Shown: positions 1-5,949, numbered from the stretch's first letter. The stretch: 11,079 bases of DNA from an uncultured Acidimicrobiaceae bacterium (GCA_903904615.1 CAIVDG010000129.1:1-11079); one strand, 5' to 3'. Notes: generated from the letters alone by a model not told the origin. Numbers and translations: made by a program.

Positions 1-207
1 GCCGAACTCACTCATGCGCTCGACGGATACGAACTGTCGGCGGCCCAACAGGCACAATGCGCCCGGTCTCTCCGCAGTGCACTCCATGGGTTTTGTGTTC
101 TAGAGAAAGACAATGGACACCCCGAGCCCTATGCGTTGAACGAGGGCCTCGCAAACATGGTGGACCTCTTTTGTCGCGGGGTTGAAGCGCTCGAGAAAGC
201 TGACTAG
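1..207 (+). CDS. TetR-family transcriptional regulator, C-terminal fragment
   Basis: The first reading frame is open from the window edge and stops with TAG at 205-207, giving 68 residues; the start and the DNA-binding helix-turn-helix lie outside the window. The visible part matches the ligand-binding C-terminal domain of the TetR group that carries a W/L-H-G motif: 'RSLRSALHGF' at about residues 27-36, then an acidic stretch with 'LEKDNG', then the closing helix 'MVDLFCRGVEAL'. TetR proteins are cytoplasmic dimeric repressors that release DNA when a small ligand binds this domain. The ligand and targets cannot be read here. The lipoprotein gene starts 52 nt downstream on the same strand, but that gene has its own candidate promoter, so control of it by this regulator is only a possibility. 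The family call is from motif memory, not a profile search. Confidence 0.75.
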   Translation, partial: AELTHALDGYELSAAQQAQCARSLRSALHGFCVLEKDNGHPEPYALNEGLANMVDLFCRGVEALEKAD

Positions 208-222
208 ACGCCCCTTACTGCA

Positions 223-251
223 CGGACAGACACCACCTCTTCCGTTACCTT
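223..251 (+). promoter_or_regulatory. candidate leaderless promoter of the Cys/His-domain lipoprotein gene
   Basis: A -35-like CGGACA (223-228; four of six bases match TTGACA) and a -10-like TACCTT (246-251; TANNNT form) are separated by 17 nt. The -10 box ends 8 nt before the ATG at 260, so transcription would begin at or next to the start codon. There is no Shine-Dalgarno site before this ATG, which fits leaderless translation, common in actinobacteria. The boxes are weak and no transcript evidence is available. Confidence 0.35.
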
Positions 252-259
252 TATCCCCA

Positions 260-2143
260 ATGATCTCTCGTCGTTTTGCCCCCGTTGCCGTTGCAATAGT
301 GCTGATATCGGCGTGTTCTGGTGGGGGCCCAGGTTCATCCACCAACTCCGACGCACGTGTAGCGGCAGCATCGGGTCTTGCTGTAGAGACCGACGGTTTT
401 GCATTCGCAAACTTTGGGTCGGCCAATACACCTGAAGTCATGAACGGTGAAGATCTACGCGCCATGTTTGGCGATGGTGTCTGCACAAATGGTGCGTCTA
501 CTCCGTGTACACCCACCAGCGAAGCTGCAGCATGGGCGCAAATGGTGAACCAAAGCCGACAAGCCGGTCACTGTGAAGGAATGGTGGTGCAAGCACTGAA
601 TCGTTTTTCCACCAGCGCAACTCCGAAGACATCTGAACTTCAGAATCAAGCAGATACAACCCACGGAATCATCAGAGCATTTGCCACGCAATTCTTTCCC
701 GCCGTGAAAAAGGAATCTGACTCGTGGGCAAAGAAGTCAGTTGGCGACATCGTTGCAGCACTCAATGACTCGTTCAGTTCTCAGAAGATCACCTATTCCA
801 TGGGTCTGTACAGCGACATGGGAGGACATGCTGTTCTGCCACTCTCGGTTGAGTATCCAACCGAGTCAACGGCAAAGGTGCACATTTACGACACCAACTG
901 GCCCGGTCAAGATCGTTACGTTCTCGTCGATCTAGCGGCAGGCACTTGGGAGTTTTCATTCTCCGGACAAGACCCCGCGAATGATCCGAATGTGTGGACT
1001 GGCGGTAAAGGTGACATTGATCTTGCCTCGATGGAGAATCGCCTGTCTACCGAAGCACCGTTTGAGACTGGATCCAACGGAGTTCTCGGCAACTTCCTCG
1101 TTATCCGATCTGCGTCTCTTGATTGGTCTGTAAAAACACCAACGGGGGTCGTTACGCCAACTGAATCAACTGACACCACCGCAACGGTGAGACCACTGCG
1201 CACCGCGGCCACAAAATCTGTTCCCGAATACATCGTGACAACGTCATCACCCGAGGTCGACCTGACTCTTCCCAGCGTCTCGAGTGCCTACGCCGTTGGG
1301 GGTGGAAAGGTGATCTCTGTTGTCACTCGCGGCACCGACGAGCCAATCACTATTGGACCCACCCGAGTGATATTTCCTGCGGCAGCCAAGTTGTCACTAG
1401 CTGATGGAAACCTGGCCGCCACTGTGACCGGTGGTTCGGGCTACATCGATGTGAACAAGGATTCACTCACCATCTCTGTGTCTGGCATGACAGAAGAGGT
1501 CACGGTGAACACGCAAAAACCGCAAGTCACCGTCACCGTCAAGAACGGCAAGGGAACAACAACGACAGGATCTGCAATCACTGCACCTCAGCCCACTTTG
1601 CCGACTGAACTTGTGCAGCCCGACACCAAGCAGGGACTTCCACCTCAGACAAACCGCACTCTTGCGGCAGGAATTGCTACGTCCACCACAGTCGCTGGTA
1701 GTGCAACAACCATCGCGGGAACAAATACAACAACAACCACGGTGAAATCAACAAACGGATCTACATCAACAAGTTCGACAACATCAACCACCACAAACAA
1801 TCAAAACAACATCGTCGCTCTTCAGTACACAGGTTCTCAATACACGTGGACCAATGGCCAGCCAATCAACGCCACGTTGTCTTTCCGACTCATTAATGCA
1901 AGCAACCAATGGGCATCAACAGCCTCAGGAACATGCGCTCTCACTTTGCTGCCAGAGTTCGATAATGGTTCCTTAGGTGGAGCATCACTCAGTGGCACAA
2001 CTTCTGCAACCGCTAACGGAAACGGAACGTGTTCATTCTCTGGTGTGGTCATCAATGGAAACCCGGGAACCAAATATCGATTGCGCGCTTCATTGAATGG
2101 CTCCGGAGCTACAACTACCCTCGGGCCACAAACGCTGTCGTAA
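260..2143 (+). CDS. secreted lipoprotein with a probable papain-like Cys/His domain, Thr/Ser linker and Ig-like C-terminus
   Basis: The protein has 627 residues if started at ATG 260. An in-frame TTG at 182 would bury the signal peptide, so I reject it. Residues 1-19 form a lipoprotein signal (MISRRF, hydrophobic core, lipobox ISAC with Cys19), followed by a Gly/Ser tether. Residues about 45-290 look like a cysteine-peptidase-type domain: 'AGHCEGM' places a Cys at 105, 'GGHAVLP' places a His at 190, and 'HIYDTNWPG' supplies Asp211 or Asn213. This C...H...D/N order with GHC.GM and GGHAV is typical of papain-like/C39-like folds, but activity is inferred. Residues about 290-465 have a beta-rich composition. 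Residues 474-517 are a Thr/Ser/Asn-rich linker. Residues 519-627 resemble a bacterial Ig-like domain with two cysteines (559, 591). No substrate is known. It may be an envelope-anchored peptidase or transamidase-like enzyme, or an inactive binding domain. Its stop abuts the stop of the convergent gene. Confidence 0.85.
   Translation: MISRRFAPVAVAIVLISACSGGGPGSSTNSDARVAAASGLAVETDGFAFANFGSANTPEVMNGEDLRAMFGDGVCTNGASTPCTPTSEAAAWAQMVNQSRQAGHCEGMVVQALNRFSTSATPKTSELQNQADTTHGIIRAFATQFFPAVKKESDSWAKKSVGDIVAALNDSFSSQKITYSMGLYSDMGGHAVLPLSVEYPTESTAKVHIYDTNWPGQDRYVLVDLAAGTWEFSFSGQDPANDPNVWTGGKGDIDLASMENRLSTEAPFETGSNGVLGNFLVIRSASLDWSVKTPTGVVTPTESTDTTATVRPLRTAATKSVPEYIVTTSSPEVDLTLPSVSSAYAVGGGKVISVVTRGTDEPITIGPTRVIFPAAAKLSLADGNLAATVTGGSGYIDVNKDSLTISVSGMTEEVTVNTQKPQVTVTVKNGKGTTTTGSAITAPQPTLPTELVQPDTKQGLPPQTNRTLAAGIATSTTVAGSATTIAGTNTTTTTVKSTNGSTSTSSTTSTTTNNQNNIVALQYTGSQYTWTNGQPINATLSFRLINASNQWASTASGTCALTLLPEFDNGSLGGASLSGTTSATANGNGTCSFSGVVINGNPGTKYRLRASLNGSGATTTLGPQTLS
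1679..1810 (+). repeat. low-complexity Thr/Ser/Asn codon tract (mucin-like linker)
   Basis: This stretch is dominated by ACA/ACC/ACG, TCA/TCG and AAC codons and encodes a flexible linker (residues 474-517 of the lipoprotein), including runs of five Thr and of mixed Thr/Ser. Such tracts separate folded domains of surface proteins and may be O-glycosylated. At the DNA level it is a degenerate CAA/ACA-rich repeat, so length variation between strains is plausible. Confidence 0.7.
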
Positions 2144-4519
2144 TTATTTCACTGCGAAGAATGGACCGTTCCAGACCTTGGTAGTACCTGAGGCGTAACC
2201 GGCTACAACAACGACTCGATAGCGCCCAGCCTTAGTGACTTTCAAAGTTGTGGTAACTGTTGCACCGGGGCGAACTGCCGTTTTGTAACTTCCAACCTTG
2301 GACCCGCTTGCATTCCACAACTCAACCGCATATCGGACAACGCGTGTGCTTTGTTTCGTAGTCGTTGGCGCCGCAACTCCAGCAGAGATGGTTCTCGACT
2401 TCACCGATATTCCGACGTTCTGCGCAATGGCAACAGATGGCAACTTCTCAATCTTTACTGATGATCCAGCAGTAGCCGAGAAGAACGGGGCAAAGACAGA
2501 TGGTGAAGCTTCCGAGCGAGGACTAGAAGATCCGGCTGTGCGTGCATCAACCACGAACTTGTAAGGCACACCAGCTTGTAGCCCCTTAATCACACAGGAC
2601 CGTGTAGTGGTAACGCACGACTTGTTTCCTGGAATGGATCGAGCGACATAGCGTTCAATGGGTTGTCCACCATCGTCTTCAGGTTCCACCCAAGAAACAG
2701 TTGCGCGGCCATTCGAGATCTTTGCCGACACCGATGTCGGCTGTGTAGCCAATGTTGGGGTACCAACCACCTTGTAGATGGCAGTTGTTCCACTGAGTTC
2801 ATGCGCGACAATAACGAGCGGTACACCAATGGGACTATCGGTTGCTTTTACAAAAAGAAGACCTTCAGGAGAAACATCTCCGGCAGGTGCACCAGCAGTA
2901 GCGAAGTTTGCACCACCGACTCCGGTGAACACCGACGAGTTCACATATGACAAGTATGTAGGCGCTGCAGGATTGGTGATATCAAATGCCATAACACCAC
3001 CGACTCTCTCAAAACCTACGAATGCGATAGTGCGCCCAAATACTTTTCCGACAGCAAGTCCTTCTGGTTCAGGTCCTTTGTTGTCACTTCGCGTGTCCTT
3101 GTTGTTGGGTGTTCCAGAAGAGGTGCTCCAGTCGCCATTGAAATAGTTGGGAAGCAATTCGGCGATTTTGCGCTCAATCTGATCACCGGTATCAGCAACC
3201 AACGTCGCACCAGCAATGTCGGCTGTTCCTGAGGGGCTCTTCCAGATGCTCAATGATCGACCACCAAGTGTGTAGAGCGACGTGAAGTCTGTTGACGCTG
3301 CGGCTGTTAGAGCTGTTCCACCAGCCGTGTAGGTGCTTGGCTCAAAGCGAGTAACACCAAGTCGGCCAAGATTGCTGTTTGTTGCAACGCTTGACGCCAA
3401 GATGGTGCCATCAACCCCCACAGCACTCACGCGTGAGTCTTCTGCTTGAGCGGAAGCAGAAGGCAATCCTCCAAGTAAGCACTTGTACTCACGTGCGTCA
3501 CCTTCGTTGGCAGTTGCAAAGTAGTGCGCGCCCGCTGCATCGGTGAATGTTGCAATCGCATCTGGTTGGTACATGCCCTTTACTGGCCAGTTCGCGATAT
3601 TGATTCCGCTATTACTGCTGGAATCCTGGTCGGAAGGATCCAATCCATTTCCTGTCAATGAGAAATCCTTGTATCCCAGACCCATAAAGCGAGTGATTGT
3701 CTTCTTCGAAATATCAACCTCAACTACCGCATTGTTCTCCTGAAGAGTCACATAAGCACGCTTAGAATCGGCAGAAATTGCGATGTACTCAGGCTCAACG
3801 TCTTGTGCAACTGTGGCACCTGGTCCATAGATTCTTGCCCCTGCACTTCTCATCTCCGCTGCGCGATTATTCATTGACGACAGGTCCAAGGTGGTCGCAG
3901 TCAATGTCTTAGATGTCACGTCGATAATGGAGACCGATCCATGCGGGTCGGTGGTGGTGGGAAGAGCGCCATCAGTAAGGCAATAGTCACGGGGCTCACC
4001 CTCGTTTGCGGTCAAAATGTACTGTCCGTTCGGGGAGAAGTGAATCGAATCCGGCAAGCTGCCCACAGCAATTCCATTTGCGGCCCGCGCATCGATATTT
4101 CCGTTGACGTCCATCAGGAAGACTTTCCCAGGAAGTTGATTGTTCCCGTCAACAGCTGCGGCAGCTGCAACAAATCCACCCTTGGAGGCGACGCTCTGAA
4201 TTCCGGTGACGCCAAGCGCACCAAGGTTGACGCTCTTCACCAGCACAGGGGAAGCTGGATTCGAAATGTCGAACACGTCAATTTGGTTTGTGAGGCCATT
4301 CGTAACAAAGAGTCGTTTTGACGTGGGGTCAAATGCGGCAATCTCTGAGCCCATGTTGCCCACTCCGCTGTTTGCTCTCCCAACAAATTCGAGCGATATT
4401 GCAGTACTCGCTTCAGCTGCATTTCCTGCTGGTTGAACGACCAGGGATGTTGTCAATGCCGACACACCTACTGCGATTGATGCAAGAACTAACGGGAGGG
4501 TACGAAAGAGGGATTTCAT
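2144..4519 (-). CDS. secreted choice-of-anchor I family beta-propeller protein with fibronectin type III domain
   Basis: The protein has 791 residues, starting at the ATG at 4519 and ending with TAA at 2146-2144. Residues 1 to about 35 are a signal peptide (MKSLFR, long hydrophobic stretch, AEA cleavage region). Residues about 40-585 form the choice-of-anchor I domain, a predicted beta-propeller, with hallmark motifs 'TANEGEPRDY' (170-179), 'TANEGDAREY' (336-345), 'GPEPEGLAVG' (482-491) and 'VAHELSGTTAIYKV' (571-584). A fibronectin type III domain follows at about 590-680, with a Cys635/Cys642 pair and 'GVPYKFVVDART'. Residues 685-791 are a beta-rich C-terminal domain ending 'NGPFFAVK'. No LPXTG or C-terminal membrane helix is visible, so it is probably released or held by non-covalent contacts. 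The family occurs with many different C-terminal anchors, hence its name, and its function is poorly known. A Cys follows each NEG motif (180, 347). No SD site is visible; see the -10 box just upstream. Confidence 0.9.
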   Translation of the reverse strand: MKSLFRTLPLVLASIAVGVSALTTSLVVQPAGNAAEASTAISLEFVGRANSGVGNMGSEIAAFDPTSKRLFVTNGLTNQIDVFDISNPASPVLVKSVNLGALGVTGIQSVASKGGFVAAAAAVDGNNQLPGKVFLMDVNGNIDARAANGIAVGSLPDSIHFSPNGQYILTANEGEPRDYCLTDGALPTTTDPHGSVSIIDVTSKTLTATTLDLSSMNNRAAEMRSAGARIYGPGATVAQDVEPEYIAISADSKRAYVTLQENNAVVEVDISKKTITRFMGLGYKDFSLTGNGLDPSDQDSSSNSGINIANWPVKGMYQPDAIATFTDAAGAHYFATANEGDAREYKCLLGGLPSASAQAEDSRVSAVGVDGTILASSVATNSNLGRLGVTRFEPSTYTAGGTALTAAASTDFTSLYTLGGRSLSIWKSPSGTADIAGATLVADTGDQIERKIAELLPNYFNGDWSTSSGTPNNKDTRSDNKGPEPEGLAVGKVFGRTIAFVGFERVGGVMAFDITNPAAPTYLSYVNSSVFTGVGGANFATAGAPAGDVSPEGLLFVKATDSPIGVPLVIVAHELSGTTAIYKVVGTPTLATQPTSVSAKISNGRATVSWVEPEDDGGQPIERYVARSIPGNKSCVTTTRSCVIKGLQAGVPYKFVVDARTAGSSSPRSEASPSVFAPFFSATAGSSVKIEKLPSVAIAQNVGISVKSRTISAGVAAPTTTKQSTRVVRYAVELWNASGSKVGSYKTAVRPGATVTTTLKVTKAGRYRVVVVAGYASGTTKVWNGPFFAVK

Positions 4520-4526
4520 ATCGCAG

Positions 4527-4532
4527 AAAATA
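4527..4532 (-). promoter_or_regulatory. candidate -10 box of the choice-of-anchor I gene (leaderless type)
   Basis: On the minus strand TATTTT lies 7 nt before the ATG at 4519, the spacing expected when transcription starts at the start codon. There is no Shine-Dalgarno-like purine run in the gap (CTGCGAT). The best -35 match, TTGTTA at 4548-4553, has a short 15-nt spacer, so only the -10 element is supported. Confidence 0.4.
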
Positions 4533-4720
4533 GAAGAGTGAATTGAATAACAACCATCGCCAGAGTTACGAGTTACTACTTACAAGATGAACACCTGACC
4601 TAGTCGAGATCGGCGCAGTGAGCGATGATCCTCTGCCGTGTACTTCGTATAGTCGATAACAAACGAATAGGAAGCGCATTCCGATTAATTTTTGTAGAAG
4701 TATTTCTGCAACTCAGTTTC
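4533..4720. other. intergenic stretch, no gene recognised
   Basis: This is AT-richer sequence between the divergent choice-of-anchor I gene and the possible small ORF at 4721. I see no RNA gene, repeat or riboswitch. A TATAGT hexamer at 4648-4653 on the plus strand could be a -10 box for rightward transcription, but no -35 partner is convincing. Confidence 0.4.
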
Positions 4721-4858
4721 ATGTTTGAGTTGAAAGATGCCTACAAGGTTGGTCTTGTCATTGGTGCCGTGATTGCAACGGACTTCTTACCCGTGTTGTT
4801 CAGAAACATTTTCCCGAAGGGTCGCCTGACCGCCGTTATTGATCCGATTGTTGAGTGA
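4721..4858 (+). CDS. possible 45-residue hydrophobic small protein
   Basis: The frame reads MFELKDAYKVGLVIGAVIAT, then a mixed hydrophobic stretch and a basic 'FPKGR' segment, and stops at TGA 4856-4858. One short membrane-spanning stretch at about residues 10-28 is possible. For: it fills an otherwise empty gap and ends 12 nt before a strong hairpin terminator. Against: there is no Shine-Dalgarno site before the ATG, the promoter is uncertain, the terminator is explained by the tRNA gene on the other strand, and I recognise no family. The frame is open further up to another ATG at 4625, but that extension does not read like a protein start. Treat as hypothetical. Confidence 0.35.
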   Translation: MFELKDAYKVGLVIGAVIATDFLPVLFRNIFPKGRLTAVIDPIVE

Positions 4859-4870
4859 TCGGTGGAAAAC

Positions 4871-4900
4871 AAAATCCCCCCGCAATGCGGAGGGATTTTT
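4871..4900 (-). terminator. Rho-independent terminator of tRNA-Arg(ACG), probably bidirectional
   Basis: 4871-4883 pairs with 4887-4899 around a 3-nt loop. On the minus strand the stem is fully paired apart from one T.G wobble and the T-rich arm gives TTTT at the exit. On the plus strand the same position is a C/A mismatch, but five T follow (4896-4900). The hairpin starts 4 nt past the tRNA 3' end, so its main client is probably the minus-strand tRNA transcript. It could also end rightward transcription through 4721-4858. Confidence 0.85.
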
Positions 4901-4903
4901 AAA

Positions 4904-4979
4904 TGGCGCGCTCGGAGAGACTTGAACTCCCAACCTTCTGATCCGTAGTCAGATGCTCTATCCATTAAGCTACGAGCGC
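4904..4979 (-). tRNA. tRNA-Arg, anticodon ACG
   Basis: The reverse strand folds as a full cloverleaf. The 7-bp acceptor is GCGCTCG/CGAGCGC, the D arm starts GCTTAATGGATAGAGC, and the anticodon stem TCTGA/TCAGA holds the loop CTACGGA with anticodon ACG. The T arm is GGGAG-TTCAAGT-CTCTC with one wobble pair. The discriminator is G and CCA is encoded (4904-4906). ACG is normally edited to ICG by TadA and reads CGU, CGC and CGA. The gene lies 25 nt after the stop of the LysM/lysozyme-like gene and is followed by a strong terminator. Confidence 0.97.
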
Positions 4980-4997
4980 ATATTTATTGGACTGATG

Positions 4998-5003
4998 AGT
5001 GTA
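4998..5003 (-). promoter_or_regulatory. candidate -10 box of tRNA-Arg
   Basis: TACACT on the minus strand ends 18 nt before the tRNA 5' end and lies immediately after the stop codon of the upstream hydrolase gene. The same hexamer occurs ahead of tRNA-Ser(GCT) at 5794-5799. No good -35 box is visible, as the region 17 nt upstream is inside the hydrolase coding end. The tRNA might instead be processed from a longer transcript. Confidence 0.3.
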
Positions 5004-5004
5004 T

Positions 5005-5586
5005 CTACAGGTCCCACGGGCTCCACCCACCCGAACGTTTGTAGATGGTGTAGGCCGCACGGGCATTGACCCGCGCATCCAACAACTGACTGGCTTTTGT
5101 CACGCCAATGGTCTTCAGCCACGGTTTGTGGGCCCACCAATTAATCTGGAACAGCCCCACGCAACACCACGTATAAGAGGTGGCAGTCAACTTGCTTTCT
5201 CGCTTCGCTAACGAGATGGCCTTGTCTTCCAATTGATCGGGGAATACCTCACGAATCACGGCGGCAGCTTGCTTCGTGGAGTACCTGACCGAGGGAGCCG
5301 GCAGATTGCGAAGGCCCGATGCCTGCGTCGACGGCTGATTCCACGTCGTGCCCTTTGGTAAGCACAGCGTGTCTCCAATGAGAATCATCGATTTCGTGCT
5401 GGCATCGTTCGCTTTCAGCAACGCCTGAACCGTCACCCCTGTTTTGTCTGCAATGCGGCTCCACGAATCGTTCTTCACCGCTTTATATGGCCGCGCACAC
5501 GCAGCGGACGCGGAGGGTGCTGCCCATGAAGACATTGCACCTGTGAAGAGCGCAAAAGTAAGGAGAAGGAGTCGAAAACGTGACAT
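5005..5586 (-). CDS. secreted LysM and lysozyme-like (SLT-type) peptidoglycan hydrolase
   Basis: The protein has 193 residues from the ATG at 5586. An in-frame ATG at 5616 adds ten residues ahead of the signal peptide and is less likely, although a weak GCAGG lies before it. Residues 1 to about 28 are a signal peptide (MSRFRLLLLTF...ASA). Residues about 30-78 form a LysM domain, which binds peptidoglycan N-acetylglucosamine ('YKAVKNDSWSRIADKTGV' to 'GDTLCLP'); Cys30 and Cys75 may form a disulfide. Residues about 100-193 form a lysozyme-like domain with 'AKRESKL' (Glu130 the expected catalytic acid), 'GLFQINWW' (144-151) and the closing 'GGWSPWDL', as in transglycosylase SLT proteins. It should cut glycan strands outside the membrane, in cell-wall turnover or growth. 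An adjacent Cys pair (TWCC, 141-142) lies just before GLFQIN. The gene sits between two tRNA genes on the same strand, 103 nt after tRNA-Ser and 25 nt before tRNA-Arg. Confidence 0.88.
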   Translation of the reverse strand: MSRFRLLLLTFALFTGAMSSWAAPSASAACARPYKAVKNDSWSRIADKTGVTVQALLKANDASTKSMILIGDTLCLPKGTTWNQPSTQASGLRNLPAPSVRYSTKQAAAVIREVFPDQLEDKAISLAKRESKLTATSYTWCCVGLFQINWWAHKPWLKTIGVTKASQLLDARVNARAAYTIYKRSGGWSPWDL

Positions 5587-5659
5587 AACAGCGTTGGGGG
5601 TTGAGCAAACCTGCATGGTCAGCCTGCCACGGCGAAAAGTGCACCGGCGGGCAGAGCCC

Positions 5660-5681
5660 CTAAAACCCTTACGGGTTCTAG
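5660..5681 (-). other. 9-bp stem-loop downstream of tRNA-Ser(GCT), possible weak terminator or processing site
   Basis: On the minus strand CTAGAACCC and GGGTTTTAG pair (one G.T wobble) around a GTAA tetraloop. No T-run follows; the T-rich run TTTCTTTT lies before it, directly after the tRNA. It may weakly terminate tRNA-Ser transcripts or mark its 3' processing. Without a U-tract, read-through into the LysM hydrolase gene is likely. Confidence 0.4.
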
Positions 5682-5689
5682 AAAAGAAA

Positions 5690-5781
5690 TGGCGGAGAGG
5701 GTGGGATTTGAACCCACGGTCCGCTTTAAGACGGACAACGCCTTAGCAGGGCGCCCCATTCGGCCACTCTGGCACCTCTCC
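5690..5781 (-). tRNA. tRNA-Ser, anticodon GCT
   Basis: This is a type II tRNA of 92 nt including the encoded CCA (5690-5692). The acceptor is GGAGAGG/CCTCTCC, the anticodon stem ends CGCC/GGCG around the loop CTGCTAA (anticodon GCT, reads AGC/AGU), and there is a long variable arm with GTCCG pairing CGGAC. The T arm is GTGGG-TTCAAAT-CCCAC and the discriminator is G, as usual for serine. It is transcribed away from the importer operon. Confidence 0.97.
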
Positions 5782-5793
5782 TGGGAGAGACGA

Positions 5794-5799
5794 AGTGTA
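5794..5799 (-). promoter_or_regulatory. candidate -10 box of tRNA-Ser(GCT)
   Basis: TACACT on the minus strand, preceded by GG, ends 12 nt before the tRNA 5' end, which leaves a short 5' leader for RNase P to remove. The -35 region (near 5816-5823, GTTTCG/TTTCGC) is a weak match. The identical hexamer lies before tRNA-Arg. Confidence 0.35.
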
Positions 5800-5837
5800 C
5801 CCCCGACCCGCTCCAGCGAAACTTCCTGCTCCACTCA

Positions 5838-5863
5838 CCTCTGTGTAAAGCCTCTGTTAACGA
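5838..5863. repeat. 13-nt direct repeat pair ahead of the importer operon
   Basis: CCTCTGT occurs at 5838-5844 and again at 5851-5857, exactly 13 nt apart, each followed by a TAA-containing segment (GTAAAG, TAACGA). The second copy contains the palindrome GTTAAC (5856-5861). ACTCAC at 5833-5838 and GTGAGT at 5864-5869 flank the pair as an inverted repeat. This could be an operator in the divergent tRNA-Ser/importer region, but no regulator is identified. Confidence 0.4.
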
Positions 5864-5916
5864 GTGAGTTCGCATGATTTCCCAGCAAATTCAGCCGACT
5901 AAGGTTTTTCTCGTTC

Positions 5917-5940
5917 GGTGCCGTCAGTGGTGCCGTAGAT
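5917..5940 (+). repeat. 12-nt tandem repeat in the importer 5' region
   Basis: GGTGCCGTCAGT (5917-5928) is followed directly by GGTGCCGTAGAT (5929-5940): the first 8 of 12 bases are identical and the last T is shared. It ends just before the ribosome binding site of the BMP gene. It could be a regulator site or part of a leader structure. Confidence 0.5.
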
Positions 5941-5941
5941 C

Positions 5942-5949
5942 AGGGAGAT
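5942..5949 (+). promoter_or_regulatory. ribosome binding site fixing the BMP gene start
   Basis: AGGGAGAT lies 8 nt before the ATG at 5958, a good Shine-Dalgarno site. It decides the start in favour of 5958 over the in-frame ATG at 5874, which has no such site and would place 28 residues before the lipoprotein signal. Confidence 0.8.

Noticed and set aside
182..259. Upstream TTG start for the Cys/His-domain lipoprotein
   Set aside because: It would overlap the TetR coding end and put 26 residues in front of a clear lipoprotein signal peptide; ATG 260 with a nearby -10 box fits better.
1679..1810. CRISPR-like or regulatory repeat in the Thr-rich tract
   Set aside because: The repeats are degenerate codon repeats in frame, without fixed unit length or spacers.
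2298..4436. Several plus-strand open frames of 66-126 codons inside the choice-of-anchor I gene
   Set aside because: They are antisense shadows of a gene with unmistakable family motifs; none shows a recognisable protein, promoter or ribosome site.
4904..4979. tRNA-Arg or the tRNA-Ser genes as attachment sites of an integrated element
   Set aside because: No integrase and no second copy of any tRNA 3' end is seen within the window.
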